From NCBI GenBank assembly GCA_028583605.1, contig CM053331.1, positions 34,315,783-34,379,782 on the forward strand: a stretch of DNA of 64,000 nucleotides. Reading direction: 5' to 3'. A program made the translations under genes and the position numbers. How positions within the stretch are numbered: the stretch's first letter is position 1; every line of letters begins with the position of its first letter. Shown here piece by piece: positions 24,015 through 35,243 of the stretch. The DNA is from Dastarcus helophoroides. Lineage: Eukaryota > Arthropoda > Insecta > Coleoptera > Bothrideridae. Below the pieces are notes generated by a model. The model did not search any database, had not been told where the DNA came from, and saw only the letters and a program-made list of their open reading frames with translations.

Positions 24015-25007
24015 CTCGGTCCATTTCCTATTTTGCGGCAGCCTCAGCTCCGTGTTCTGCTTCTCCTGAATCTGCTTCACCGTCTGCTGCAAATCCGCCT
24101 GCAGCTTCTGATGGATCTGCCTCTGCACCATCATCTTCTGTTCAACGTCCTCACTAGACTCCCCATCCACCAAGCAATTTTGCCCTTTCCTCAATTTCTC
24201 CCTTTCGAGTCTTTGCGACAGCAACTCCTCCAGCTTCTTTGTCGATTGATGAAACTGGCTTTGGGCTATCAACTGCTTGGGCCTCAACTTGGTCTCATCG
24301 GTTTTAGCGCTGGAGGGGACGTATCGCGGTTGTCTGGAGAAGTGTGCTGTGTCGACTTGGTCTTCGCCCAGTTCGTGGGGGAGGAATTGCGCTAGGGCTT
24401 GTGCGTTGGGAACGAATTTTTGGGGGTGTCTAAGCTCCTGTGGGAAATAATCAGGTTGGGAAGAGTTTCTTTGGTGGCTAGGTGGTTTCGCTTCGGAAAA
24501 TCTTTTTTCTAGGAATTCCGGTTGCGAGGCTTTTCTTTGGTGGTGGTTTTCGTTGCTTTCCGCTACGTCTAGTTGGATGAAATCTTTGAAACCGCCGGAG
24601 TCTGAGGAATTTGAATCAACCGAGCCACCTTTGGACATGGATTTGTGAAATTCCTTTTTGTGGTTAATGTTGATCATGCCGCAGCATTCCGTGGAAGCAT
24701 TGGAGAGGATGCTGCAGCAGACGGTTCCGGGGGAATTTGGGGCCTTTTCCTCTTTTTTGTAGATTTCAAAGTGGCTGAATTTTTCCCATTTTTCTTTGGT
24801 GTATTGCGTGTGGTCACTCGCGGCGGTTTGCGGGCATTTTGCCGGTTGGGAGAGCGCAGAGTCTTGTCGCATGGGAACAGGTGGAATAACCCGCCTGGTT
24901 TGCAGATTGGGGTTAGGGTGTCTAACGTTGACAGGTGGCACGTATCTGGGCTTAGAGGGGATAATGGGCTTAGGCCCCAACTTGGGCTTTTCTAACTTGT
25001 TACTTTC
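24015..25007 (-). CDS. Large internal exon (331 codons): Pro/Ser-rich region plus C-terminal coiled coil
   Basis: The exon begins after TAATGCAG (acceptor ending at 25008) and ends at ACCGAG|GTAAGA (donor from 24014); both ends are phase 0. Counting from a potential ATG two codons before the acceptor, residues 11-50 are Lys/Pro/Arg-rich with PRYVPP. Residues 90-150 are Ser/Asn-rich. Residues 157-192 hold a duplicated motif, HQRKASQPEF and HQRNSSQPDYF, fitting a basophilic-kinase/14-3-3 pattern. A second PRYVPSS lies at 229-235. Residues 255-320 form a charged coiled coil (KKLEELLSQRLEREKLRK, then a Gln-rich heptad region). GC content is higher and codon choice more balanced than in the surroundings. 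The family is not recognised; the layout suggests a phospho-regulated scaffold (inference). Confidence 0.92.
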
Positions 25008-25660
25008 CTGCATTACACTATTAAAACATCACAGAATCACAGCACTATTTAATCGACATCACTCACAATCACGATTGGGGGCAGTTGCGCGTTTTGACTA
25101 AAGGTTCGATAGGCACCATTCGATCGGTAGTCGCGTGAAAAACGGGGATGTTTTCGTCGATGGACGCCGAAAATAATTTGTTAACATATTGCAGCCCTGT
25201 CACACTTAGTGGCACGTTGTAATGTTGGGGGTCGACTCCCTTACGGGTTGACGCTTTCGACGCTTGGCGGCGCTCGGCGTCGCCAGTCGATATGTTCAGG
25301 CGCTAGACGGACAGGTCGGATATACACCTGCATCTGCAGAAAACTGATGCTATTTTCGGCTTTTTTTATGAATTTAAATGCTCCACCAGACTTAAACAGA
25401 TGCTTATGATTCTTCGTTAAGTGGGTGCCGTTGTTTGTTTATTTACGAGCGGGTTCAACGACTCTTTCCCCTCCGCTTTGGTCGAATTTTCATCGAAGCG
25501 TCTGCCCTTATAGAAGGGTTGATGTGTTTATAAAGAAACGTCCTTGTTTTATGCGGTAGGGTGACGAGCTTTTTATGTTATCGTCCTCATGCAAAAAATG
25601 AAGGTCACTAACTTCATTGTTTACGTTATCATTATATACATACGTAGAATTTAATCTACT
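25008..25660. other. GC/CpG-richer region 5' of the large exon; possible internal promoter
   Basis: Upstream of the exon in gene direction, the DNA is markedly richer in CpG (for example GGCGACGCCGAGCGCCGCC on the minus strand near 25280) than any satellite block. An ATG at 25013-25011 is in frame with the exon and abuts its acceptor. An in-frame TGA lies about 30 nt further 5'. A transcript beginning here would encode a short isoform starting MQESNK. Confidence 0.45.
25314..25347 (-). promoter_or_regulatory. Candidate initiator plus DPE-like motif
   Basis: The minus strand has the arthropod initiator word ATCAGTT with the +1 A at 25345. At +28 to +32 (25318-25314) it reads CGACC, which matches four of five positions of the RGWYV downstream promoter element. 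Transcription would run into the in-frame ATG at 25013. TATA-like words (CTTTATAAAC near 25525, TTCTATAAGG near 25508) lie too far upstream to serve this initiator. Confidence 0.3.
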
Positions 25661-26330
25661 ATGGGCTTACTTGAACTGAAAAGTTTGAGAAAACAGGCAA
25701 ATTCGAAATTTATACAAAGAAATTCCTTGAATTTTGAAAGCTAGAGATTTATAAAAAAAATATTATCGTCGAATATGTTGTGTGTGTTGTGTTTTTTAAC
25801 TTTTTTTGGTTTCAGGGGACATGATTTGTATTTCAATTTTTAATAAATAAATAAATAAACAAAAACTTCAAGTTTAATCTGAAAAGTTCAAGCAAAGGTT
25901 GACATTTTAAGAAATTGGAATATTCCGGTATAAAAATTTAACATTTGACGTCGGTACTGCAAGAAAAAATTCACATTTGCGCTGTTTATAAAAAATCGAA
26001 TTTTAACTGCGAAGTTAGAATTTTGGGTAAAAAAAAGATAAAAATTTTGAAAAAAAAGTCGTTACTTTTGAAATTAAAAAAGAACCGAATATTTTAAGAA
26101 AAACGAAATTTGTATAAAATATTGAAATTTTAAAGAAGTTTCAAAATCGTTTAATTTTGGAGAAAAACTTTAAAATTTCGAAAAAGAAATTAGTAAAATT
26201 GAAAAAATAAAATGGAAATTTTGAAAAGTGTTAAGAGTCGAAATATTTATAAATAACCGACATTTAGAAAAAAATCCAATACGAAGGAGTAGAAAAGACA
26301 TCGATAACAATATTTTTTTTTGAAATCTTG
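25661..26330. repeat. Degenerate satellite with a dispersed-repeat fragment
   Basis: Decayed GTCGAAATTT-type units are recognisable. At about 25780-25845 lies a fragment of the dispersed element (TTGGTTTCAGGGGACATGAT followed by TTGTATTTCAATTTTT) ending in an AAAT-type microsatellite. No gene. Confidence 0.65.
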
Positions 26331-26875
26331 ATTCTTTCTTGAAATTTCAACAATTTTCGCGAAATTTCGACTTTTTTCTCCAAATTTCGACTTTATAAAG
26401 TCGATTCAACAATAATCTTGAAATTTAGATTTTGTTCCTTAAAATTTCAACTTATTTCTCAAAATTTTCGCTCTTTGTTCTAAATTTCGACATTTTACTC
26501 GAAATTTCGACTTTAATTTCGAAATTTCGATTTAAACTCGAAATTTCGCCTTTTTTCTAGGAACTTCGACTTTAATCGTAGAATTTTGACTTTGAACTCC
26601 AAGTTTCAACTTTTTTCTCGAAATTTTCGCTCTTTGTTCTAAATTTCGACATTTTTTTCGAAATTTCGACTTTAATCTCGAAATTTCGATTAAACTCGAA
26701 ATTTCGCCTTTTTTTCTCTAAATTTTGACTTTGAACTCCAAGTTTCAACTTTTTTCTCGAAATTCCGGGATCGAAGTCGATATTTCAACTTTAATCTCGA
26801 AATTTTGACTTGAAACTCGAAATTCCAATGTTTTCTCGCAATTTCAACTTTAATCCCGAAATGTCGAAAAAAAGT
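26331..26875. repeat. AAATTTCGAC-polarity satellite block
   Basis: Regular units of about 20 bp (TTTCTCGAAATTTCGACTTT) run in the pyrimidine-rich polarity. The polarity flips at about 26870, where CGAAATGTCGAAAAAAAGTC marks the switch, so this block and the next form a large inverted arrangement. Confidence 0.88.
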
Positions 26876-29800
26876 CGAAATTTTAATAATTAAAAATAGA
26901 AATTACTGAACGCACCTTACTGTCAATATTATTTGGAGGGGTGATGGGACGCAACTGTCATCTCGAAACTTCAACTTTAATTTGGAAATTACAAGAAAAA
27001 TGTACAAGTTTAAGGTCGAAATTTCGAGTTTAAAGTTGAATTTTCGAGAAGAAAGTCGAAATTTTAAGTTTAAAGACTAAATTTGAAGATTAAAGTTAAA
27101 ATTTGAATATTAAGTCGAAATTTCGAGACAAAAAGTCTAAATTTTGAGAAAAAATTCGAAATTTTGAGAAAAAAGTCGAAATTTTAAAAAAGAAGCAGAA
27201 ATCCAAGAAAAAGGTCGAAATTTTGTGATTTAAGTCGCACTTTCGACAAAAAAGTCGAAATTTTGAAAAAAAAAGTCGAAGTTTCGTGAAAAAAGTTGAA
27301 ATTTCAAGTTTAAAGTCGAAATTTTTTGATATAAGTCAAAATTTCGAGAAAAAAGTCGAAATTTCGAGAAAAAGCCGACATTGCGAAAAAAAAGTCAAAA
27401 TTTCGGAAAAAAATTGAAATTTTGATAAAAAAAGGCGAAATTTCGAGAAAAAGGTTAAAATTTCAAGTTTATAGTCGAAATTTGCAGTATAAAGTCGAAA
27501 TTTCAAGAAAAAAGTGCAAATATAGCGATTTAAGTCGAAATTGCGTAAAAAAGGTTGCAATTTCAAATTTAAAGTCGAACTTCCAAGAAAAAAGTCGACA
27601 TTTTGCGTTTCAAGTCGAAATTTTGAGAAATGGGTTTAAATTTTGAGAAACAAGTCGAAATTTAGAGAGAAAGTCGAAATTTCGAGGTAAGAGTCGAAGT
27701 TTTAGAAAAAAAATCGAAATCTCGAAAAAAGGTTGAAATTTCGAGAACAAATTCAAAATTTTGATAAAAAAATCGAAATTTCGAGAAAAAAGTCGAAATT
27801 TCAATAAAGAAACCGAAATTCCGCGAAAAAAGTTGAAATTTTAAGTTTAAAGTAAAAATTCCAAGGAAAAAGTCGAAATTTTGCGATTCAAGTCGAAATT
27901 TCGAGGAAAAGATTTAGATTTTGAGAAAGAAGTCGAAATTTCGTGAAAAAGTCGAAATTTCGAGGTAAAGGTTGATATTTAAAAAAAAAGTCGAAATTTT
28001 GAAAAAAGTCGAAATTTCGAAAAAAATTCGAAATTTTGATAAAAAAGTCGAAATTTCAAAAAAGAAGCCAAAAACAGTGAAAAAATTTGAAATTTCAAGT
28101 TTAAAGTCGAAATTTCAAAAAAGAAACCGAAATTCCGTGAAACAAGTTGAAATTTCAAGTTTAAAGTCGAAATTGCAAGAAAAAGTCGAAACTTTGCCAT
28201 TCAAGTCGAAATTTCGAGAAAAAGTCGAAATTTTGAGGTAAAAGGCTAAAGAAATTTTGAAAAAAAAGTCGAGATTTCGAAAAAAAGTCTAAATTTCAAA
28301 AAAAAGTCGAAATTTTGAAAAAAAACGTAGAAATATCGAGAAAAAATTGGAAATTTTGAAATAAAAGTCGAAATTTCAAGAAAAAAGTCGAAATTTTGAA
28401 AAAGAAGCCAACATTCCGAGATGAAAGTTAAAATCTCAAGTTTAAAGTCGAACTTTGAACATTAAAATCGAAATTCGAAGAATAAATTCGAAATTTTAAG
28501 ATTTAAGTCGAAATTTCGAAAAAAAGTGGCAATTTCGGAAAAAAAAAACCGAAATTTCTAAAAAAGACGTCGAAATTTCGGGAAAAAATTTGAAATTTTC
28601 ATAAAAAAGTCGAAATTTCGAGAATAAAGAAGCCGAAAGTCCGGGAAAAAAGTTAAAATTTTAAGCTTAAAGTTGAAATTTGAAGATTGAAGTCGAAACT
28701 CGAAGAAAAAACTCGAAATTTCGAGAAAAAGCTCGAAATTTTGAAAAAAGTCGACATTTTGTAAAAAAAGTTGAAATTTCAAGATTAAAGTCGAAATTCC
28801 AAGAAAAAAGCCGAAATTTTGTGATTTAAGTCGAAATTTCGAAAGAAAGTCGAAATTTAGAAAAAAGTTTCAAATTTTGAGGTATAGGTCGAAATTTTTA
28901 AAAAAAAATCGAACTTTCGAAAGTCAAAATTTTAAAAAAAACTCGAAATTTCGATGAAAAACTCGAAATTTTTTGAAAAAAGTCGAACCTTTGACAGAAA
29001 GTCGAAATTTCGATAAAAAAGTCCAAATTGCGAAAAAAAGTCGAAATTTCGATGAAAAACTCGAAATTTTGACAAAAAAAGTCGAAATTTCTAGAAAAAA
29101 GTCGAAATTTTAAAAAAGACGCCGAAATTCTGAAAAAAAAGTAAAATTTTCAAGCTTAAAGTCGAAATTTGAAGAGTTAAGTCGAAATTCGAAGAGAAAA
29201 GTCGAAATTTTGCGATTTAAGTCTAAATTTCGAGAAAAAAGTGGAAATTTCAAAAAAAAATTGAAATTTCGTGAAAAACGTTAAAATTTCAAGTTTACAG
29301 TCGAAATTCCAAGGAAAAAGTCGAAATTTTGCAATTTTAGTCGAAATTTTGAGAAAAAAGTCTAAAATTCTAGAATAAAGAAGCCGAGATGCCGAGGAAA
29401 AGAGCTGAAATTTCAAATTTAAAGTCGATATTTGAAGATTGAAGTCGAAATTCGAAAAAAAGGCGAAATTTCGAGAATAAAGTCGAAATTTCATGAAAAA
29501 AGTTGAAATTTCAAGTTCAAAGTCAAAATTTCAAAAAAAAGTCGAAAATTTGCTATTTTAGTCGAAATTTTGAGAAGAAAGTAAAAAAAAAGTTGAAATT
29601 CTGTGGAAAAAGTTGAATAAAGGTCTAAATTTCGAAAAAAAGTCGAAATTTCCAGAAAGAATTCGAAATTTTTATAAAAAAGTCGAAATTTCGAACAAAA
29701 GTTGAAATTTCGAGAAAAAAGTCGAAATTCTGTGAAAAAAGTTGAAAAAAAGTGGAAATTTCGAAATTCCAAAAAAAGAGTGGAAATTTTGCGATTGAAG

Positions 29801-31790
29801 TCTAAATTTCGAAAAAAAAGTCTAAATTTCCATAAAAAATTAAAATTTTGATAAAAAAAGTCGAAAGTTTTAGAAAAAAGTTGCAATTTCGAACAAAAGT
29901 TGAAATTTCAAGATTAAAGTCAAAATTCCAAGAAAAAAGGCGACAATTTGTTATTTTAGTCGAAATTCTGTGAGAAAAGCTGAAAAAAGTGGAAATTTCG
30001 AAATTCCAAAAAAAGAGTGGAAATTTTGCGATTGAAGTCTAAATTTTGAAAAAAAAGTCTTCATTTTGGGAAACAAGTCAAAAATTCGAAATTTTGAGAA
30101 AAAAGTCTAAATTTCGAGAATAAAGAAGCCGAAATTCCGAGAAAAATGTTAAAATTTCAAGGTTAAAGTCGATATTTGAAGATTGAAGTCGAAATTCGAG
30201 AACAAAGTCGAAATTTCATAAAAAAAGTTGAAATTTCAAGTTTAAAGTCAAAATTTCAAGAATACAGACGAAAATTTGCTACTTTAGTCGAAATTTTAAA
30301 AAAAAGAAAAAAAGAGTTTAATTTTTGAGAAAAAAGTCGAAATTACAAGGTAAAAGTCGAAATTTAAATAAAAAAGTCGAAGTTTCGAAAAAAAGTCGAA
30401 ATTTTGCAAACAGATCGAAAGTTCAAGAAAAAAGTCGAAATTCTGTGACAAAAGTTGAAAAAAAAGTCTAAATTTCGAGAATAAAGAAGCCGAAATTTTA
30501 AGAAAAAGTCGAAATTTCGAACAAAAATTGAAATTTCGAGAAAAAAGTCGAAATTCTGTAAAAAAAGTTGAAAAAAAGTGGAAATTTCGAAATTCCAAAA
30601 AAAACAGTCGACATTTTGCTATTGACGTCGAAATCTCGAAAAAAAAAATCTAAATTTTGAGAAACAAGTCAAAATTTCGAGAAAAAGTCGAAATTTGAAA
30701 AAAAAGTCTACATTTTGAGAAAAAGGTCAAAAGGTCGAGAAAAAGTTGAAATTTCGAAAAAAAAAAGTTTAAATTTTGAGAAAAAAGTCGAAATTTCAAC
30801 AAAAAGTCAGAATTTCGAAGTAAAAGTCGAAATTTCGAAAAAAAAAGGCTACATTTTGAGAAAAAAGTCAAAAGTTCGAGAAAAAGTTGAAATTTCGAAA
30901 AAAAAAAGTTTAAATTTTGAGAAAAAAGTCGAAATTTCAAGTCAGAATTTCGAGGTAAAAGTCGAAATTTCGAAAAAAAGGCTACATTTTGAGAAAAAAG
31001 TCAAAAGTTCGAGAAAAAGTTGAAATTTCGAAAAAAAAAAGTTTAAATTTTGAGAAAAAAGTCGAAATTTCAAGTCAGAATTTCGAGGTAAAAGTTGAAA
31101 TTTCAAAAAAAAAGCTACATTTTGAGAAAAAAGTCAAAAGTTCGAGAAAAAGTCGAAATTTCGAAAAAAAAAAGTTTAAATTTTGAGAAAAAAGTCGAAA
31201 TTTCAAGTCAGAATTTCGAGGTAAAAGTCGAAATTTCGAAAGAAAAGGCTACATTTTGAGAAAAAAGCCAAAAGTTGGAGAAAAAGTTGAAATTTCGAAA
31301 AAAAAAGTTTAAATTTTGAGAAAAAAAGTCGAAATTTCAACAAAAAATTAAAATTTTGAGGTCGAAATTTAGAGTAAAAAGTCGAAATTTCGAAAATTCG
31401 AAATTCTGTGAAAAAAAAATTTTGCGATTTAAGTCGAAATTTCGAAAAAAACCTAATTTTGAGAAAAAAGTTAAATTTTCGAGAAAAAGTCGAAATTTCG
31501 AAAAAAAAAAAAGTTTAAATTTTGAGAAAAAAAGTCGAAATTTCAACAAAAAATTAAAATTTTGAGGTCGAAATTTAGAGTAAAAAGTCGAAATTTCGAA
31601 AATTCGAAATTCTGTGAAAAAAGTTGAAAAAACGCGGAAATGTCGAAATTCCAAGAAATTTTGCGATTTAAGTCGAAATTTCGAAAAAAAATCTAATTTT
31701 GAAAATTCGAAATTCTGTGAAAACCATTAAAAAAAAGGTGGAAATTTCGAATTTTTTCTCAAAATTTCGACATTCGAATTTAAATTCGAA
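26876..31790. repeat. GTCGAAATTT-polarity satellite, the largest uniform block
   Basis: Nearly 5 kb of units of about 20 bp (GTCGAAATTTCGAGAAAAAA) have variants at the CpG positions (GTTGAAA, GTCAAAA, TTTCAAG). A ~60-bp unique stretch near 26910-26960 (GGAGGGGTGATGGGACGCAA) interrupts it. Longer registers include GCGATTTAAGTCGAAATTTC and AAGCCGAAATTCCGAG. Many long open frames here, mainly on the minus strand (FSKFRLF-type), are repeat translations. The block lies in the intron between exons 32324-32417 and 24015-25007. Confidence 0.92.
30708..31335. repeat. ~133-bp higher-order repeat inside the simple satellite
   Basis: The landmark CTACATTTTGAGAAAA recurs near 30708, 30849, 30982, 31114 and 31249 (spacing about 132-141 bp), each followed by the same order of sub-variants including TTTCAAGTCAGAATTTCGAG. 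A ~203-bp duplication follows at about 31331 and 31534. Confidence 0.85.
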
Positions 31791-32323
31791 AATTATTTTT
31801 TTTGTAATTTATGTCCTTTTTACGCCTTCGTACTGATGTGTGAATTTTTTTTCTTAATGAATGCTTTTCTACATTGTTCGACTATGTCATCGATCCATGC
31901 CACTGCACTGCAAGTGAGTTGATTTATGATTGATAATCTATATCTATATCAACTGAATTTTTGTTATCTATGCTAATCTTTTTAGATTAGTGCGCTTGAA
32001 AATGCCAGTTCTGCTGGCGAAATACGTATCGCGTAATTATTCATTTAATTGCCGATGTGGTAAAGGGGTGAAACCTTCTTTGGACTTAATCACAAGCCAC
32101 AGTGTTTAGTTCAGTGCTTTAGGGATCTATGGAATGGGTAGAGCCCTGATTCCTGATCAAGAAGGCTATAATTAATTATAGTCTTCTTGTTCCTGATACA
32201 TTTTCGTGTGTTAACATAATTTCAATCATAGAGAAAGATTTCAATCAAGTTTTCAAGCGCTTTAGGCAACCTACTAGTTTTTCCCCTGATTGCTAGATGT
32301 CGCCACATAAAATGGAAGCTTAC
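31791..32323. other. Single-copy intron DNA
   Basis: The satellite ends near 31790 and ordinary-complexity AT-rich DNA follows up to the exon donor at 32323. A short inverted word pair (GAAGGCTATAATTAATTATAGTCTTC, about 32160-32186) forms a small perfect palindrome. No other feature seen. Confidence 0.6.
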
Positions 32324-32417
32324 CTTGCCAGATCCGCGAGTATTGGCTGATAGCAGCGCCCCTAGTGCGTGTTCGCGATACTCCTTGTCTAAATGGTCGT
32401 GTTGAGCTTGAATACGT
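32324..32417 (-). CDS. Internal exon (94 nt): end of the N-terminal coiled coil
   Basis: The acceptor TTTGTTTGGTTGCAG ends at 32418 and the donor GGCAAG|GTAAGC starts at 32323. Joined to the AC left over from exon 33732-33865, the first codon is ACA (Thr) and the rest reads RIQAQHDHLDKEYREH, then ALGALLSANTRGSGK. The first half continues the charged helical pattern; the second is small and flexible. The exon ends in phase 0, as the 993-nt exon requires. The neighbouring sequence is AT-rich, whereas this exon is GC-balanced. Confidence 0.88.
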
Positions 32418-33056
32418 CTGCAACCAAACAAACACTTTGTAATAAGAGTTATCTACCTTCATACTTCATACATTGAGAATATGACGCACGATAAAAGCAA
32501 AGTTTGATAGCGATATAGTAAATTCTACACAAACATTTGAAATTGGATTAACGTGATTTGTTGCCATTTTAGATTAATGAACTAATGAGGTGGCAATATT
32601 TTAATAGTGATACTAATTGGGTAGAGAATTTAATAGCCACATTTTTGCAAATTCTAGAAATTACTTTTTCAAAGTGCTTGAAAATGCGATTCATTAGGAT
32701 TATTGTATTCTGTACCATAAAGAATTTGTTAAGAATTATTAATAGTATTCAGCTAAACAATAAAATGAAGACAACCAATGTTACTTTTATTTAATAAAGA
32801 AATAAAGTGAACTCGTGTAAAGTGCATTCGTGTGTTATAACAACTAAGGAAATCACAGAACACACATGAACTGATAAGGTTTTCATTATTCACTTGAAAT
32901 CGTTAAACACATTTTTCTCTGTCAAGCTAGGACACGAATAATCAAAATTTACATAAAATCATTTTTACAACTTAAGCAACAAAAGTAATTTTTTATTGCA
33001 AAGGAAATTAGCTTTGTGGTTTACTTTGAAAATCTTCTTGGTTTTTGGTTTGAAAC
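32418..33056. other. Single-copy part of the 1.3-kb intron
   Basis: AT-rich single-copy DNA between the acceptor at 32418 and the 26-bp minisatellite. A 69-codon plus-strand open frame (32585-32794) has no supporting signal. Confidence 0.6.
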
Positions 33057-33470
33057 CGCGTCAAGTTACACTGGTTTGGACGCATGTCAAGTTAGGCTGG
33101 TTTGGACGCATGTCAATGTAAACTGGTTTGGACGCATGTCAAGTTAAACTGGTTCGGACGTATGTCAAGCTACACTAGTTTGGACGCATGTCAAGTTAAG
33201 CTGGTTTGGACGCATGCCAAGTTAAGCTGGTTTGGACGCATGTCAATTTAAGCTGGTTTGGACGCATGTCAAGTTAAGCTCGTTTGGACGCATGTCAAGT
33301 TAAGCTGGTTTGGACGCATGTCAAGTTACACTAGTTTGGACGCATGTCAAGTTAAGCTGGTTTGGACGCATGTCAATTTAAGCTGGTTTGGACGCATGTC
33401 AAGTTAAGCTCGTTTGGACGCATGTCAAGTTAAGCTGGTTTGGACGCATGTCAAGTTAAACTGGTTTCAT
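33057..33470. repeat. 26-bp minisatellite, about 16 copies
   Basis: The unit GTCAAGTTAAGCTGG-TTTGGACGCAT repeats about 16 times with variants (ACACTAG, AATTTAAG, CTCG for CTGG). A five-unit segment with the same variant order (CACTAG, CTGG, AATTT, CTCG, CTGG) occurs twice, so the array grew by a ~156-bp duplication. Units are contiguous with no spacers, so it is not a CRISPR array. It lies 260 bp downstream of the donor of exon 33732-33865 in gene direction. Confidence 0.95.
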
Positions 33471-33731
33471 CGTGCGATACTGAGGATATCTTTATCATGG
33501 AATCACGAAACGTTGACCCGAATTCAATCCAGAAATCAAAAAAACTCTCATCGTTGACCAACTGTTCAAGTTTGATTAAATTTCTCCCGACCAAGAATCA
33601 TTAAATATTTCAAAGATCAAATGATTAAGAAGGAGGTTAATTGAGAAATTAAAATGCTTTCCACCAAAAAAAAAAAAACTAAAACGCTTTGTTTTTTATT
33701 TACAAGAAGGAAAAAAAGTGCATCAACTTAC

Positions 33732-33865
33732 GTTATCGCAACCAGAAGTTCCTGCTTTTGATGCTCCTTGGCTTTAATGGATCCACCTTCCTCCAAAGCT
33801 ACTTGCAGTTCCTTTTGTAGGACGGCCAATTTTCTTCGTTCTGCTTCAAGCAGAAGACTGGTCAC
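33732..33865 (-). CDS. Internal exon (134 nt): N-terminal coiled-coil core
   Basis: The acceptor TTTATGTTGCAG ends at 33866 with an upstream TATTAAT branch-point-like word. The donor ATAAC|GTAAGT starts at 33731. The 44 full codons read VTSLLLEAERRKLAVLQKEL, a short acidic linker (EEGGS), then KAKEHQKQELLVAI. Leucines, alanines and charged residues in heptad-like spacing indicate a coiled coil for dimerisation or partner binding. The exon leaves two bases (AC) for the next exon, and the phase agrees with both neighbours. Confidence 0.9.
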
Positions 33866-35243
33866 CTGCAACATAAATTAATAGCACAACGCTTTAAATA
33901 AAGTTATGTCACTGAAAACGGTCTTTAAAAATTATGAGTCATAAATTGGACGAAATGTCTTTCAGCTACAAAGGCGCACATTTCGGAATTCAGCTCTAAA
34001 AACTTTTCTTTAAGACTCTACAATTTAAATGAGACCGAAAAAATATAAACCTATAAATAAGCTCTCTATAAATAAATATTTAATAAAAAAAATCAAAATT
34101 GTTTCGTAGTTTTAAGTTTTCATTTCTGGCGGCAGTCTCCTAGTATAATTTTTTTGTAATAGACAGAGAAAGACGTTTAACTTGGGCAAATTATCCAACT
34201 GTATTGTATCTTACTTTATCGATTTGAATAAAGTTGGACTAATTAAGTTCCGCATAATTTTACGTTCGTGATAAAAATTAGATTTATATCCGTCATATTT
34301 CGAGGCAGCTAGAAAAAGACGATTTACATTTAAAAAAGGGTTAAATCCATACTTTCGGTTAGCTTGAAGAAATAATAATTTTGGAGCTAACAGGGGATGT
34401 CTCCGCTATTGAATTTCGTTCACCCCCAGTGGTTCGAATTCCTTACACTTTCGTTTCTTTGCATTTTTCAGTCAGTTTTATCGATCGTTTGAGTTCACTT
34501 AAGCAGAATATATTGTAGTATTAAATACATGATGTTACGTCTTAAGAGATAATTGCCTCCAGAATGCATCCAGTCATGGTGGTAAAACAAATTAATAATA
34601 ATTTAGCATTAATAATGATGCGTTCTTCTGAATAATAGGAGACAATAAATGAGCAGTAAACGGAAGTAACACTGAACGTTACCTTGCAAATTGCATAAAT
34701 ATTGCATTAGAAATGCAAATTCAGCTTGCGAAAGCCCTGATCTATCAATGATCATTGTTTAGCGAACTTGAAATGCTACAACCTTTGCTTCATCAGTTGG
34801 AACATAACAAGGCGGTTGTTTGGGGCATTTAAAATTAAATGCTAAAGCATGCAAATGTCACAACATACTCCTCTAATTTGCATACAGTAGACAAATTTAT
34901 ACGAAATGAATTTTCACTTGGGATCTATCCGGTTGAATGCTCTAATAATGATATATTTTTGTATATTCCCATAATAAAGTGAGAAATGAGAAGAGAGATT
35001 CTCTGGTTCTACCGTGAAGTGAGATTTCCCTTTCGATTGAATAAACGGTATCTAAAATAAAAAAATAGGCAGTCTTGGAAACTTCTAACAGAAACGAAAA
35101 CTTAAAATCAGGAAAATATAGTTAGAACCCACACTGGTAAACAAGTCAGAATATTGGAAATAGAAAATAAACTGAGCTACCTTTTTATATTTGTGGTTTC
35201 GAAGCTTGTACCGTGTGGTTGTGTGGTTTTGAATCTAATATTT
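33866..35243. other. Single-copy intron DNA
   Basis: AT-rich, ordinary-complexity DNA lies between the acceptor of exon 33732-33865 and the heptamer array. I see no exon-like or RNA-gene pattern. Confidence 0.6.

Noticed and set aside
24033..24995. Plus-strand open frames opposite the large exon (up to 120 codons)
   Set aside because: Antisense shadows of a well-supported spliced exon.
26876..31790. Minus-strand FSKFRLF-type open frames up to 131 codons
   Set aside because: Satellite translations; repeated peptide words follow the ~20-bp unit and do not resemble a protein family.
33057..33470. Regular ~26-bp repeats considered as a CRISPR array
   Set aside because: Units are contiguous without unique spacers, in a eukaryotic intron; it is a minisatellite.
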